This document shows, piece by piece, positions 20,954 to 31,754 of a stretch of DNA of 64,000 bases. The DNA comes from Excoecaria cochinchinensis (lineage: Eukaryota; Streptophyta; Magnoliopsida; Malpighiales; Euphorbiaceae), in contig CANTUQ010000035.1 of the NCBI GenBank assembly GCA_947683425.1, forward strand, positions 3,643,001 to 3,707,000, given 5' to 3'. Made by a program: the position numbers and the translations under genes. Every line of letters starts with the position of its first letter. Position 1 is the first letter of the stretch. Under the pieces are notes generated by a model. That model ran no database searches and was not told where the DNA came from. It saw nothing but the letters and a program-made list of their open reading frames with translations.

Positions 20954-22568
20954 AAAGTAAGGTAAATTCCTATTTATCTTAGTGTTAGGGTTGTGCTTTC
21001 TTTTTCTTGATTCTTTTATGATTGTGTCGAATTTGGTTTCATCAAGTTTCTGATTTTTGTGTTTTTTTTTCTTGTGTGTTAAATTAGCCTTTTCTTAGCC
21101 TTTATTTTATTTATTTAATTTTTTTGCCTTGAGATTCTGATTTTTTGCCTTGAATCGAAACATTGATTATCCTTGGCTTGAAATCTAAATTTTGGGAGTA
21201 GAAGTTATAGTTTGTTTGTTGAAATTATAAAAAAAAAAGAGAAGAAAAAGAAGTAAAACATCTTTGGGTTTAGAAATCCGAACCCTGTAGGAGTTTGTTT
21301 TGATTTGATTGCTGAAATTTATAAAAAAAAAAAGCAAGAAGAAAAGAAAGAAAAACATACGAAAGAAAAGAATAGAAGAAATAGAGAAAAGAAGAGAAAA
21401 AAAATGTGAAAGAAAGAATAGAGGAGGAGAAAAGGGTAGGGAGTAGATTCGGCCAAGGGAGCATATTTATAGCAAAAAGGGAAAATCTAAATCCATTAAT
21501 AGGTGGGAAAACTTAATCCTAAGTGCTTGAGGATTAGGAGCAGCAATTAATCCTTTTCTAAATAGAGATAGGAATCCTTTAAGTAATAGGAAAAATTAAT
21601 CCTATCTGTTTTGGGAATAGGAAAACTTAATCCTAAACCATCTTTGATTATTATTATCCAATTTGAATAAGGGTTCATTTGTGCTACCATTTGCTTATCA
21701 ATTTTGATATCATTTTCCCATCATTTGCTAACCATTTTTGGTAACATTTTCCTATCATTTGCTATCCATTTTTGGTAACATTTTGGTACCATTTTTGCTG
21801 TCATTTTTGCACCATTTTGGTATCATTTTTGCCATCCTTTTCCTACCATTTTGCCATCATTTGCCACCATTTTGCCATCATTTTTTTACACCATTTTGAT
21901 ATCATTTTCCTATCATTTTGCCATCATTTTGCACACAACTTGACACATTAATTAGAGCTTGATACACTATTCGGCCTAATCATCATTTTGGCTCTAACTT
22001 GAATTGTATTGAGTGCATTCTGTCTTTCTTAGTATAATTAGGTTTCTTTGTTATTTTCTTACTTTGTTGGGTAGAATAACTAGGTTCTACATTTGGTTTA
22101 CTTTGTAGTGAATCAAATTCATACATTTTGTCCAAATTGTCATTTTTCTTAATTCTTGTTGCTTGTTTCTTTGTTTTAAGCTTGCTTTTGTTCCATTTAC
22201 ATTGTTAGAGTATCATTACTTGTTCTAATACTCTAATTTGGATATAATCAAGTGGTATAACAGTCTTGTCCGTGTACCACCTTCATTGTGTCTAGTGTCT
22301 TCTTTTCTAGTTTTGAGCTATCTTTTTATTATTAGTGCTTACTTATTCTTTGCTTTCTAAAGCGTGCTCAAATTCTTGGTTTGTGAATTGAATTTTGAAG
22401 TGCAATTTAAGAGTTGCAATTAGAGTGGTAAAAGGCAGAGTGTGTGAGTACATTAAGAGGGTAAAAGCCTTATTGAGTGAAACACGAGAGGAGTGGCATC
22501 TTTGAGTGTAAACACGTGTGGGAGTGTGTGAGGTTATTGTCTAACATCTATTTTGCAGAATTCACATC
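20954..22568 (+). other. C: 5' leader
   Basis: Non-coding. Purine-rich tracts (21228-21430), then a repeat zone of ATTTTGGTATCATTTTTGCC-like blocks (21680-21960), then conserved sequence up to the gag ATG. No supported gene. Confidence 0.8.
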
Positions 22569-23653
22569 ATGTCAAGAAGAGAAGAAAAGGAAACAATGTA
22601 TGAGGAGGAGGAAGCCATGCCCGATATGAAAGTGATGTACAAGGCCTTCATTAATGAGTTCAAGAAGTTAAACACTAGAATGGACGGAATGGATGAGAAA
22701 TTTGAAGTGAGTGCATCTAATAATTCTAGGAGGACAGCTAGGAGAGGTAGATGGACTGATGAAAATGTAAGGGCTGACATAGAAGACTTAGATGAAGAAG
22801 AGACAAGTGGGAGATTAGATGGGAATTTAGGTAACATTAAGCTTAAGATTCCTCCATTTAAAGGTAGAAACAGTGCTGAAGAGTACCTAGAATGGGAAAG
22901 GAAGGTTGAAATGATCTTTGAGTGTAATAGGTATTCTGAGGAGAAGAAAATGAAGATAGCAGCTATGGAGTTTACAGATTATGCCTTATTTTAGTGGGAT
23001 CAATTGAACTTGAGCAGAAGGAAAGTGGGTAGACGTCCTATTGGTAATTGGGAGGATATGAAGGAGGCCATGAGGAAAAGACTTGTGCCTTCACATTACT
23101 TTAGGGAGCTACATCAGAAGTTGCATAGGTTAGTGCAAGGGGGTAGGTCAGTAGAGGACTACCATAAAGAAATGGAAATGTGCATGGTTAGAGCTAACAT
23201 TGAGGAAGATGAAGAGGCAACCATGGCTTGATTTTTAGGTGGATTGAATAAGGAGATTGCTGATGTCATTGAGCTTCATAGATATGACTCCATGGAGGAA
23301 ATGTTGAATATGGCAATGAAAATTGAGAAACAGAAGAAGAGTAGGAGCTTCAACCGAACCAGCAACAACTCAAGGGATAGTTTGGGATCTAGATAGACCA
23401 AAGGGGAGGATAGAAGAGACTTTAGGGGATCCAAACCTTATGGGGCAAATTCGGGTTCCAAAGATGCAAGGGCTGTCCAATCACCATCTAAGGTTGTAAA
23501 AGGTAACCATAATACTCCAACTCCTAGTAGAGAGATTAAATGCTTTAAATGCTGGGGGAAGGGGCATATGGCACGTGATTGCCCTAATAAAAGGGTGATA
23601 ATAGCTAGGGATATGGGGAAATTATTTCTGAATCAGACCATAGTGAAGATGAG
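22569..23653 (+). pseudogene. C: gag, several stops
   Basis: Starts at ATG 22569 (MSRREEKETMYEEEEAMPDM). The capsid region includes NSAEEYLEWERKVEMIF and MKEAMRKRLVPSHYFRELHQ. Stops occur at 22992 (TTTTGG to TTTTAG), 23229 (TGG to TGA) and about 23395 (TGG to TAG). An intact CCHC knuckle CFKCWGKGHMARDC lies at 23541-23582. A one-base deletion near 23613 then shifts the frame before the acidic segment. All three stops replace Trp codons present in A or H. Gag would assemble the particle; this copy cannot be translated through. Confidence 0.9.
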
Positions 23654-24163
23654 ATGCCACCTTTGGAAGACAGTAGTGATTGTGATAGTGATGGAGAGTT
23701 ATTGGTTGCTGAAAGTGGGAAGTCTTTAGTGGCTAGGCGAGCTTTGAATTTGAATGTTAAGGAAGAGAGCCTAGAACAAAGAGAAAACATATTTCACACT
23801 AAGTGTTTAATTAATGGAAGGGTGTGCACACTTATTGTTGATGGAGGTAGTTGCACCAATGTAGCTAGTGTGAATATGGTTGATAAGCTGAATTTGGTAT
23901 GTGAAAAGCATCCTAGACCTTATAAATTACAATGGTTGAATGACAGTGGGGAGGTCAAGGTAACAAGGCAAGTAAGAGTGCCATTTTTTATTAGGACGTA
24001 TAAGGATGAGGTGGTTTGTGATGTGCTACCTATGCAGGCAGGCCATTTACTTTTGGGAAGGCCTTGGCAATTTGATAGACATGTTTTGCATAATGGGTAC
24101 ACTAACCGTTATTCTTTTTCTTATGAAGGTACAAAGGTTACATTAGCACCATTATCACCTTAA
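23654..24163 (+). pseudogene. C: protease region
   Basis: Open 169-codon frame with the acidic MPPLEDSSDCDSDGE start, the LVARRALNLNVKEESLEQREN block, active site LIVDGGSCTNVASVNM, WLNDSGEVKVTRQVRVP and HLLLGRPWQFDRH. It ends at a TAA (SP-stop-EV) where related copies have a CAA or AAG codon. It would process Gag-Pol. It lies immediately before the Lys/Glu-rich linker that leads to RT. Confidence 0.87.
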
Positions 24164-24166
24164 GAA

Positions 24167-25321
24167 GTGTTTGAAGATCAGAAGAAATCAGTTGAGAGGG
24201 AGAGAGAGGCTTTGGCCAAGAAGGAAGAGGGGAGTGAAATTAAGAGAGAAAAAGAAAGAAAAGGGGGAAAAGAGGCCAGAAAAGAAACAAAACAAATAAA
24301 TGGCCCATTGGTGAGTAAAAATAAGAAAGGTGGGAGGCAAAAACAGAATTTTTATGTAAGGGCAAGAGAGGTTAAGAGTGCTTTAGCCATAGGGCAGCCA
24401 TTGATCCTTGTAACTTACAAAGAGATTTTGTTTTCTAACGCTGACATTGACCATGAATCTTTGCCTTCTAGTTTTGTGTCTTTGTTGCAGAAGTTTTCAG
24501 ATGTCTTTCTTGATGAGCTACCATATGGATTACCACCTTTGAGAGGGATAGAACATCAAATTGATTTCATACCTGGATCAACCATAACTAACCGACCAGC
24601 ATATAGAAGCAATCCTAAGGAAACTAAGGAGATGCAAAGGCAAGTGGAAGAACGTATGGAGAAGGGATTGGTTAGAGAGAGCTTGAGTCCTTGCGCAGTA
24701 CCCGTCCTATTGGTGCCTAAGAAGGATGGAACTTGGAGGATGTGTGTTGATTGTCGTGCAGTCAACAAAATCACTATAAAATATAGACATCCTATTCCTA
24801 GGCTTGATGATATGTTAGATGAATTCTGTGGTGCTATGTTTTTTACTAAGATTGATTTAATGAGTGGATATCATCAAATAAGAATGAAACCTGGTGATGA
24901 ATGAAAAACAGCTTTCAAAACTAAATATGGTTTGTATGAGTGCTTAGTCATGCCATTTGGGCTATCTAACGCCCCTAGCACATTTATGAGACTTATGAAC
25001 CATGTATTGCGTGCATATTTAGGAAAGTTTGTTATTGTTTACTTTTATGATATACTCATTTACAGCAAGTGTTTTGATGAACATACTGAGCATGTTAAGT
25101 TAGTTTTGCAAACTTTGAGGCATGAAAGGTTGTATGCTAAACTTAAGAAGTGCACATTTTGTATAGATAGACTTATTTTTCTTGGTTTTGTAGTGAGTGC
25201 ACAGGGTATTGAAGTAGATGAAGAGAAAGTGAAGGCAATTAGAGATTGGCCCACGCCTAAGTCCATTTCGGATGTGAGGAGCTTTCATGGCTTAGCGAGC
25301 TTTTATAGGCGATTTGTGTAG
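24167..25321 (+). pseudogene. C: reverse transcriptase with mutated active site
   Basis: Frames 24167-24904 and 24932-25321 hold the linker, HQIDFIPGSTI, VPVLLVPKKDGTWRMCVDC, SGYHQIRMKPGDE, MPFGLSNAPSTFMRL and the palm. The catalytic box reads VYFYDILIYS: the first Asp of YFDD is Tyr (GAT to TAT, codon 25046-25048), which should abolish polymerase activity. A TGA replaces Trp at about 24902 and a TAG replaces Gln in FVQDFSS at 25319. The last site also carries TAG in element F. Confidence 0.92.
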
Positions 25322-26677
25322 GATTTCTCTTCTGTTGCTGCACCACTTACAGAAATAATTAAAAAGGAAGTTGGGTTTAAGTGGGGAGAAGCACAGCAAA
25401 AGGCTTTTGAAAGTTTGAAAGGAAAGTTGTGTTCTGCTCCTATTTTATCTTTGCCTAATTTTGATAAGACTTTTGAAATTGAATGTGATGCTTCTGGTGT
25501 AGGTATTGGGGCTGTTCTAATGCAAGAAAAGAAACCAGTAGCATATTTTAGTGAGAAGCTTCATGGAGCCCAACTCAATTATTCAACCTATGACAAGGAG
25601 CTTTATGCCTTGGTGAGAACATTGGATGTGTGGCAGCATTACCTCCTACCCAAGGAGTTTGTTATTCACACCGATCATGAGTCCCTCAAACACTTAAAGG
25701 GACAAGGTAAGTTGAATAAAAGGCATCCTAAATGGGTTGAATTTATTGAAACATTTCCCTATGTTATTCAATATAAGCATGGAAAGGACAATATTGTTGC
25801 TGATGCATTATCAAGAAGATATGCCTTGATTTCTACACTTAGTTCTAAGTTGCAGGATTTGAGCATATTAAGGAACTATATGATGGTGATTCTGATTTTA
25901 GTAATGTGTATCATGCATGTGAACATAAAGCCTTAGAAAAATTCTATAGACATGATGGATTTTTATTTAAGGGCAGCAAGCTTTGTTTACCTAAATGTTC
26001 TATGCGTGACTTGCTTGTATTAGAATCTCATTGTGGGGGATTGATGGGACATTTTGGGGTACATAAGACCTATGACGTGTTGAATGAGCATTTCTTTTGG
26101 CCACGCATGCGAAAAGATGTCGAAAAGGTGTGTAATGCATGTGTTGCATGTAAACAAGCTAAGTCTAAATCTATGCCTCATGGATTGTATATGCCTTTAC
26201 CTGTACCTAGTTCTCCTTGGACTGACATTTCCATGGATTTTGTGCTTGGTTTGCCTAGGACAAAATGTGGTAGGGATAGTATCTTTGTTGTGGTAGATAA
26301 GTTCAGTAAAATGGCTCATTTTATTGCATGTCATAAATGTGATGATGCTGTGCATGTTGCTGATCTATTCTTTAAGGAAGTTGTCCGTTTGCATGGTATT
26401 CCACGCACCATAGTTTCAGATAGGGATACAAAGTTCCTTTCACATTTTTGGCGTGTTTTATGGGGTAAGTTAGGAACAAAGTTATTGTTTTCTACTACTT
26501 GTCACCCTCAAACTGATGGGCAAACAGAAGTTCTTAATAGAACTTTGGGGACTTTATTACGTGCTATTGTGGGTAAGAATCTTAAAACTCGGGAAGATTG
26601 TTTGCCTTTTATTGAATTTGCTTATAATCGAAGTATTCATTCTTCCACTGGTTTTTCACCATTTGAGCTTGTTTATG
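25322..26677 (+). pseudogene. C: RNase H and integrase, truncated
   Basis: RNase H: FEIECDASGVGIGAVLMQ, YDKELYALVRTLD and VADALSRRYAL (25415-25840). A one-base deletion near 25853 moves to the frame 25906-26805. That frame includes the integrase HHCC-type N-terminus (GGLMGHFGVHKTYDVLNEHF...CNACVACKQAKSK) and the catalytic core with MDFVLGLPRT, IVSDRDTKFLSHFW and GQTEVLNRTLG, the three acidic positions of the DDE triad. Homology stops at FSPFELVY (26677), where an LTR interrupts. The apparent reading beyond that is LTR sequence. The C-terminal domain and tail are missing. Confidence 0.9.
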
Positions 26678-27040
26678 TGATGCGGAACCCCAAGGCCAAA
26701 GAACCCGAAACCCCTAAGAACACACAATATGGCAAGAACAAGAATATGTATAAATCCCCAACCCTAATGAACCCCCAATCAATTTATGAAAGGAAACGCA
26801 TATAATAAGGTTGATTTAAAACATAAGAACAGATTTCGCCACAAGTAAATACCTTGATAAGAAATTAGTTGTTGATGCAAAAGAAGAAGACAAGCAAATC
26901 CTCTCCCTTGAAGAAAATTCGGCCAAGCCAAATAATGATATTCAAAAGTGTTTAAAATATGCCTTTTACAACTTATAATGAGGTATTTATAGCCCCCAAA
27001 AGGTAGGTAACACTAAATAAGTTAAAAAGGCCACCTAACA
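26678..27040 (-). mobile_element. R1-like LTR fragment
   Basis: Starts (element sense 3' end) TGATGCGGAACCCC and follows the solo LTR at 56375-57158 up to GGCCACCTAACA, where it stops and another LTR of opposite orientation begins. It lacks the 5' half. It interrupts C integrase. Confidence 0.88.
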
Positions 27041-27883
27041 TGATGCATGCACAGGGGGGGTCAACACTTCAAGATTATAAACAATGGAAGTTCATATTCA
27101 TGGAGATCAAATTTGGAGAAGTTAAAGAAGGCTTGAAGGAAGTCCGTGGGCCAAATTTATGAAGAAGCCAAATTGAAGATGGACATGTGCTAGTCATGTG
27201 ACGACTTAACATGTGCAGGTCATGTGACACTTGACATGTGCCGACCATGTGACCTTGACATGTGCTATGCATGTGAGCCAGAGCATGTGCTAATTGGTGG
27301 ATTAAGGGACTGATTTATTTGGGCTTTTAGTTTAGGCTTTTATTTATTATTTTCATTTGATTATTTGTAATATGTTAGGCCTTAACTTATTCTTTTGGGC
27401 TTATTTAAGTGAATTGGGCTTTAATTAGCTTGGGCTCATTAATTAGTTCTTTTTAGGCTTTTTGGGCTATATTTTAAGTTAATTAGTGTGGGCTTTAGTT
27501 ATCTTGGTGTAAGGCCCATGTTTTAAGGCCTATTTGATTAATTAGGGTTTGTTTTAGGTTATTTGCTAGCTAGGGTTAGCCACCCTATAAATAGAACACG
27601 TTATGTTAAGAATTTGAGATTTTGAATGACATTTTCTTGGCATAGCCGAATTTTCTTTGCTTAGAATGAGAGTGAATTGCTTTCTTTTCTATTGCATAAA
27701 GAATTTGATTAACTTATCAATTATTTGATTGTGGCATTTTTCAGGTTATTTAATTCCCGATTATTTGCGTTTCCATTCACAAGTTGTTTGGGGGTTCAAT
27801 TGGGAGGGTGTTTATCTGATTTGGTTTGCTATTCGAATTGTATGTGTGGGTTTGTAGCTCAATAGCTATTGGGTTCCGCATCA
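27041..27883 (+). mobile_element. R1 LTR without matching flanks (843 bp)
   Basis: A full-length LTR from TGATGCATGCACAGG to GGGTTCCGCATCA. The flanks differ (TAACA on the left, CTTAT on the right) and the neighbouring sequences do not continue one another: a minus LTR on the left, minus integrase on the right. It probably results from recombination between LTRs of two elements with loss of what lay between. Confidence 0.88.
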
Positions 27884-28130
27884 CTTATGCACCCCAAAAT
27901 GTCCCGTCAATCCCCCCACAATGAGATTCTAATACAAGAAAATCATGCATTGAACACTTAGGCAAACAAAGCTTGCCGCCCTTAAACAAAAAACATCATG
28001 CCTATAAAATTTATCAAAAGTTTGATGCTCACATGCTGCATATACATTACCAAAATCGAGCTCTCCAACATATAATTCCTTAACATGCTCAAATCCTAAC
28101 AACTTAGAACTAAGTGTAGAAATCAAGGCA
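27884..28130 (-). pseudogene. RNase H-integrase linker fragment of a TGATG-group pol
   Basis: Minus-strand sequence matching 53660-53910 of H: LISTLSSKLLGFEHVKELYVG and FGNVYAACEHQTFDKFYRHD. A frameshift near the start of the KGSKLC block gives CLRAASFVC. It is bounded on the left by the LTR ending at 27883. On the right it switches, inside GCATAT, to the acidic domain of element D. Nothing of the catalytic integrase core is present. Confidence 0.85.
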
Positions 28131-29112
28131 TATAAATCTAAAGCATCTCTTTTAGCTTCACAAACAATTTCTTTGACAATAACTCCCTCTTCTTTCTTTC
28201 TTTCCTCTTGTCTCCTATACGTGCTTGTTAGTCCATAAAGTTATTTAAACTGCAATTCCATATCTTTAAAATCTTCATTTTTGCTCCAATTTAGATAACT
28301 CTTGTTGTTGGAATTTGAGAATGACCTTGCTACCCTCCTTTGTTTCTGTTGCCTCTCCACCTTAATGGCAATGTTTACTAAGTCCTCCATTTTTTCATAA
28401 TGTTGCAATTCAACTACATCCGCAATTTCTTTATTCAAACCTCCTAGAAACCAAGCCATTATTACCTCTTCCTCCTCTTATATGTTAGCTTTGATCAATA
28501 GCATCTCCATCTCCTTGTGATAATCTTCTACTGATCTAGCTCCTTGCACTAGCCTATGCAACCTTTGATGTAACTCCCTAAAGTAGTGTGAAGGCACAAA
28601 TCTTTTCCTCATGGCCTCCTTCATATCCTCCCAACTACTAATAGGACATCTCCTCATCTTCCTTCTGCCCATATTCAATTGATCCCACCAAAACAAAGCA
28701 TAGTCAGTGAATTCTACAGCTGCAATCTTTACTTTCTTTTTCTTCTGAGTACCTGTTACAATCAAAAATTATCTCAACCTTTCTTTCCCACTCCAAGTAC
28801 TCTTCTGCACTATTTCGGCCTTTTAATGGGGGAATCTTGAGTTTGATGTTACCCAAGTTCCCATCTATCTTTGCACTAGTTTCCTCTTCCTCTTCATCAT
28901 CAAAATCATGCACCACATGTTCTTGAATAATTCGACCTCTCCTTGCTGCCCTCTAGGTGCATTAGATATACTTCCTTCAACCCTCTCTTCCATTCCATCC
29001 ATTCTAAGAGACAACTTTCGGATCTCACTAATAAAAGCTTGATATAGCATCTTGTTATTTGGTACATGATCTTTATCTTTGGATATTCCCTTCCCACTAG
29101 TTTCTTCAGTCG
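28131..29112 (-). pseudogene. D: gag fused to acidic domain, decayed
   Basis: The expected gag start is ACG instead of ATG at 29110-29112 (sister copies have ATG there). The gag domain is split over frames 28865-29050, 28704-28916, 28478-28765 and 28241-28459: MDGMEERVEGSISNAPRG, FKGRNSAEEYLEWE-like LKGRNSAEEYLEWE, RKRFVPSHYFRELHQRLHRL, MAWFLGGLNKEIADVVELQHY. It passes straight into NSNNKSYLNWSKNEDFKDME and QEERKKEEGVIVKEIVCEA of the acidic domain, exactly as in L. Stops occur at about 28480 and 28240. It ends at the junction with integrase sequence. The repeated join in L and D argues against a chance fusion. Confidence 0.82.
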
Positions 29113-30713
29113 TGGTGTATTACCTGCAAAATTGTTAGATAAAAACCTCACAAGCACTCCCTCACGTGTTTACACTCAAAGAATGTCACTCCTCTCGTGT
29201 TTCACACAATTAAGGCTTTTACGCTCTTAATGTCCTCACACTCTCTTGCCTTTTTTCACTCAAGCTTGTAACTTTAAAATTGCACTCCAGAAATCAATCC
29301 ACAAATCAACAATCTTGAGCACATTTAAGAAAGCAAAGAAAATAAATACTAACAATAAAAAAAAAGCTCAAAACTAGAAAAGAAGACACTAGACACAATG
29401 GAGGTGATACACGGTCAAAAATGGTGTACCACTTGATTATATCCAAATTAGAGTATTATACAAGCAAAGATACTCTAACAATGTAAAAGGAACAAAAGCA
29501 AGCGTAAAACAAAGAAATAAGCAACTAGAATCAAGAAAATTGACAATTTGGGTAAAATGTATGAATTTGATTCACTACAGAGTAAACCAAACATAGAACC
29601 TAGTTATTTTACCGAACAAAGCAAGAAATCAACAAAAAAGACCTAATTAAAATAAATGAAGTAGGTTGCATGCAAAATAATTCAATTTTGAGTCAAAGTT
29701 TTACTAGGCTGAATGCTGCAACAATTTTGATTAATGTGTCAAATTGTGTACAAAAATGATGGCAAAGTGATGGTAAAAAGGTTGGCAAAAGATAGCAAAA
29801 TGGTAGAAAAATGATGGCAAAATGGTAACAAAATGGTAGAAAAATGATGGCAAAATGGTAGAAAAATGGTAACACAAATGATAAAAAATGATTCCAAAAA
29901 TGGTGGAACAAATGGATAAGAAATGATAAAATAGCAGTTCAAACGGATAAGAAATGATATCAAATGGCAGCTTAAATGGATAAGAAATGATATCAAAATG
30001 GTGGTTCAATGATTGCAAAGTAAATCCATGGTTAAGTAGGATTAGGATTATAATTCCAATTCTAATATGAATTAGGATTTGAAAAACTATTTTCCAAAAC
30101 AAATAGGATTAATTTTTCCTACCACTTAAAGGATTCCTACTTGTGTTTAGAAAAAGATTAATTGCTACTCCTAATCCTCAAGCAATTAGGATTAAATTTC
30201 CCACCTATTAAAGGATTTGGATTTTCCCTTTTGCTATATATATATGCTCCATAATCAAATCCACACGCAATTTTTATTTACTTCACACGCAAATTGTTCC
30301 TTATTTTCTCTTCTTCTCTCTTTTCTTCTATTTTTTTCGTTTTTCTCCTTTTTTTGTGAACAGTACCGTGAATAGTGCATGAACAGTACTGTGAACAGTA
30401 ACGTGAATAGTGCTATGAACAGTAACATGAACAGTACCTTTTCTTTTTCTTTTTAAAAAAAAAACAATTAGCAAACTAATCTATGAACTTCTTCTACTAG
30501 GATTCAGATTCAAGCTAAGGATGTTCAAGATTCGGTTCAAGGCAATTTCACGAATTTAAGGTAAAAGATAAGAAAAGAAAAGGCTAATTTAAACACACAA
30601 AAGCACAATAACTAAGAAACTTAATCCAACCTAATTCGGCATAAACATAAAGAATTCGAAGAAAAGAAAACACAAACCTAATACTAATATAAATAGGAAT
30701 TTACCTTAACTTT
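29113..30713 (-). other. D: 5' leader
   Basis: Non-coding leader related to that of A. It includes a repeat zone of AAATGGTAGAAAAATGATGG-like blocks (29745-30005) and a 12-bp minisatellite (30356-30440). Frames at 29693-30102 read through these repeats and are not genes. Confidence 0.78.
30356..30440. repeat. GTGAACAGTAC minisatellite
   Basis: About seven units of GAACAGTACCGT or GAATAGTGCTAT type in 85 bp. It lies in the D leader and is not seen in the leaders of A, C or I. Confidence 0.85.
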
Positions 30714-30726
30714 GGCTCTGATACCA
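30714..30726 (-). promoter_or_regulatory. D: primer binding site
   Basis: Minus strand TGGTATCAGAGCC, two bases from the LTR end at 30729. Confidence 0.93.
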
Positions 30727-30728
30727 AA

Positions 30729-31606
30729 TGATGCGGAACCCAATAGCTACCAAGCTACAAACCCACACATACAAGATGGTTAGCAAAGAAACAAAGAGAT
30801 AAAATCCCTCCCTATTGAACCCCCAATCAACTTGTGATTGAAAACGCAAATAATCGGGAAAAATGAAGAAGATGAAAATGCCACAATCAAGATAATTGAT
30901 AAGTAATCAAATTCTTCATGCAATAGAAAAGAAAAGCAAGCAAATCTCCCAAATCTAATCTATTAGAATTTTAGCAAAGCCAAGAAAAGAGGATAGCCTC
31001 CAATGTTTAATAATTCCAATCTCTGATTACAAATCACGTTTTTGTGGAGTATATATACTCCTTTAAGCTAATAAAAACCCTAATTAATGAAATAGGCCTT
31101 AAAACATACATAGGCCGAAATTACCATGGGCTTTACAAGATAAATTAAGCCCAAACTAAAGTAATAAACACACTTAAAGTTAAGTCTTATGGGCTGAATT
31201 TGAAAGCCCAAAAGAAAGACTAAATAATAACCAAACTTACTAAACTAAGCCCAAATAAGAAGCCCACACGCCTAGCCCTTTTAGAATATAATTTAAGTGA
31301 GTCATGTGACTTTTAAATGAAGCACATGACTTGTGCAATTAAAGCCCAAAGTCATATAAGCCCTTGATGGCTTAAATTGGCCCAATTCCTTCACTTGCTT
31401 TGAAAAGGCTAAGTACTTTAATTTGGCCTTCAAGCTCTCCATAGCATTTCTCAAAAACCTCTTCATGAATTTCTTGAGTGAGAAAGTCTTGAACAAAAGA
31501 TGACATAGCCATCTTTAGCTTCTGAGCACGTCCTCTGGTTATTGGACCACTAGGCATCTTCAAAGGATCTTTGATGGTTGATGGCATTGTTGGTGGATCT
31601 ATATCA
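30729..31606 (-). mobile_element. D: 5' LTR, R2 type (878 bp)
   Basis: Element sense: starts TGATATAGATCCACC at 31606 (variant of TGATACGGATC) and ends GGGTTCCGCATCA at 30729. It carries the tail frame GPITRGRAQKLKMAMSSFVQ (31372-31606). TATA-like GAGTATATATACTCC near 31047-31062. Confidence 0.9.
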
Positions 31607-31754
31607 AAAAGCATGAGGCTCTCTCCGGGTTTTATGTTTTTTAAGAAGAAAATTGATTTTTAAAATGTTTTTCACCTACTTTCCTCCAAAATTTTTAGTA
31701 TCTTAAAAATGGCTTTTCTTGGGGCTTTACTGCCAGTTTTCCAAAATAAAAAGG
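31607..31754. other. Unassigned spacer (148 bp)
   Basis: Sequence between the D LTR and the T2 LTR. It matches none of the LTR or internal regions I could compare and no coding motif is visible. It may be a remnant of the DNA into which D and T2 were inserted. Confidence 0.5.

Larger units (their letters stand above)
20086..26677 (+). mobile_element. Element C: autonomous TGATG-group element, 5' part
   Basis: 5' LTR (20086-20938), primer site (20941-20953), leader, gag, protease, RT, RNase H and integrase on the + strand, ended inside integrase at 26677 by an LTR fragment. It interrupts L: flank GGTCG (20081-20085) is one side of its target duplication. It has at least six premature stops and two single-base deletions, all inferred by comparison with A, F and H. 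Confidence 0.9.
28131..31606 (-). mobile_element. Element D: non-autonomous gag-acidic element, 5' part
   Basis: In element order: R2 LTR (30729-31606), primer site, leader, gag and the first part of the acidic domain, ending at a deletion junction near 28131. Like L it goes from gag to the acidic domain with no protease or RT, but it has an R2 rather than an R1 LTR. The 3' part is lost. Confidence 0.82.

Noticed and set aside
27075..27272. Frames rich in CHMxCH-type repeats in R1 LTRs (also 11007-11240, 36937-37128, 48948-49145)
   Set aside because: They come from the CACATG arrays and are not conserved in frame.
29693..30102. Hydrophobic Phe/His-rich frames that resemble a membrane protein
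   Set aside because: They translate the AAATGATGG-type leader repeats of D. The same type of frame appears in the A leader from the same repeats.
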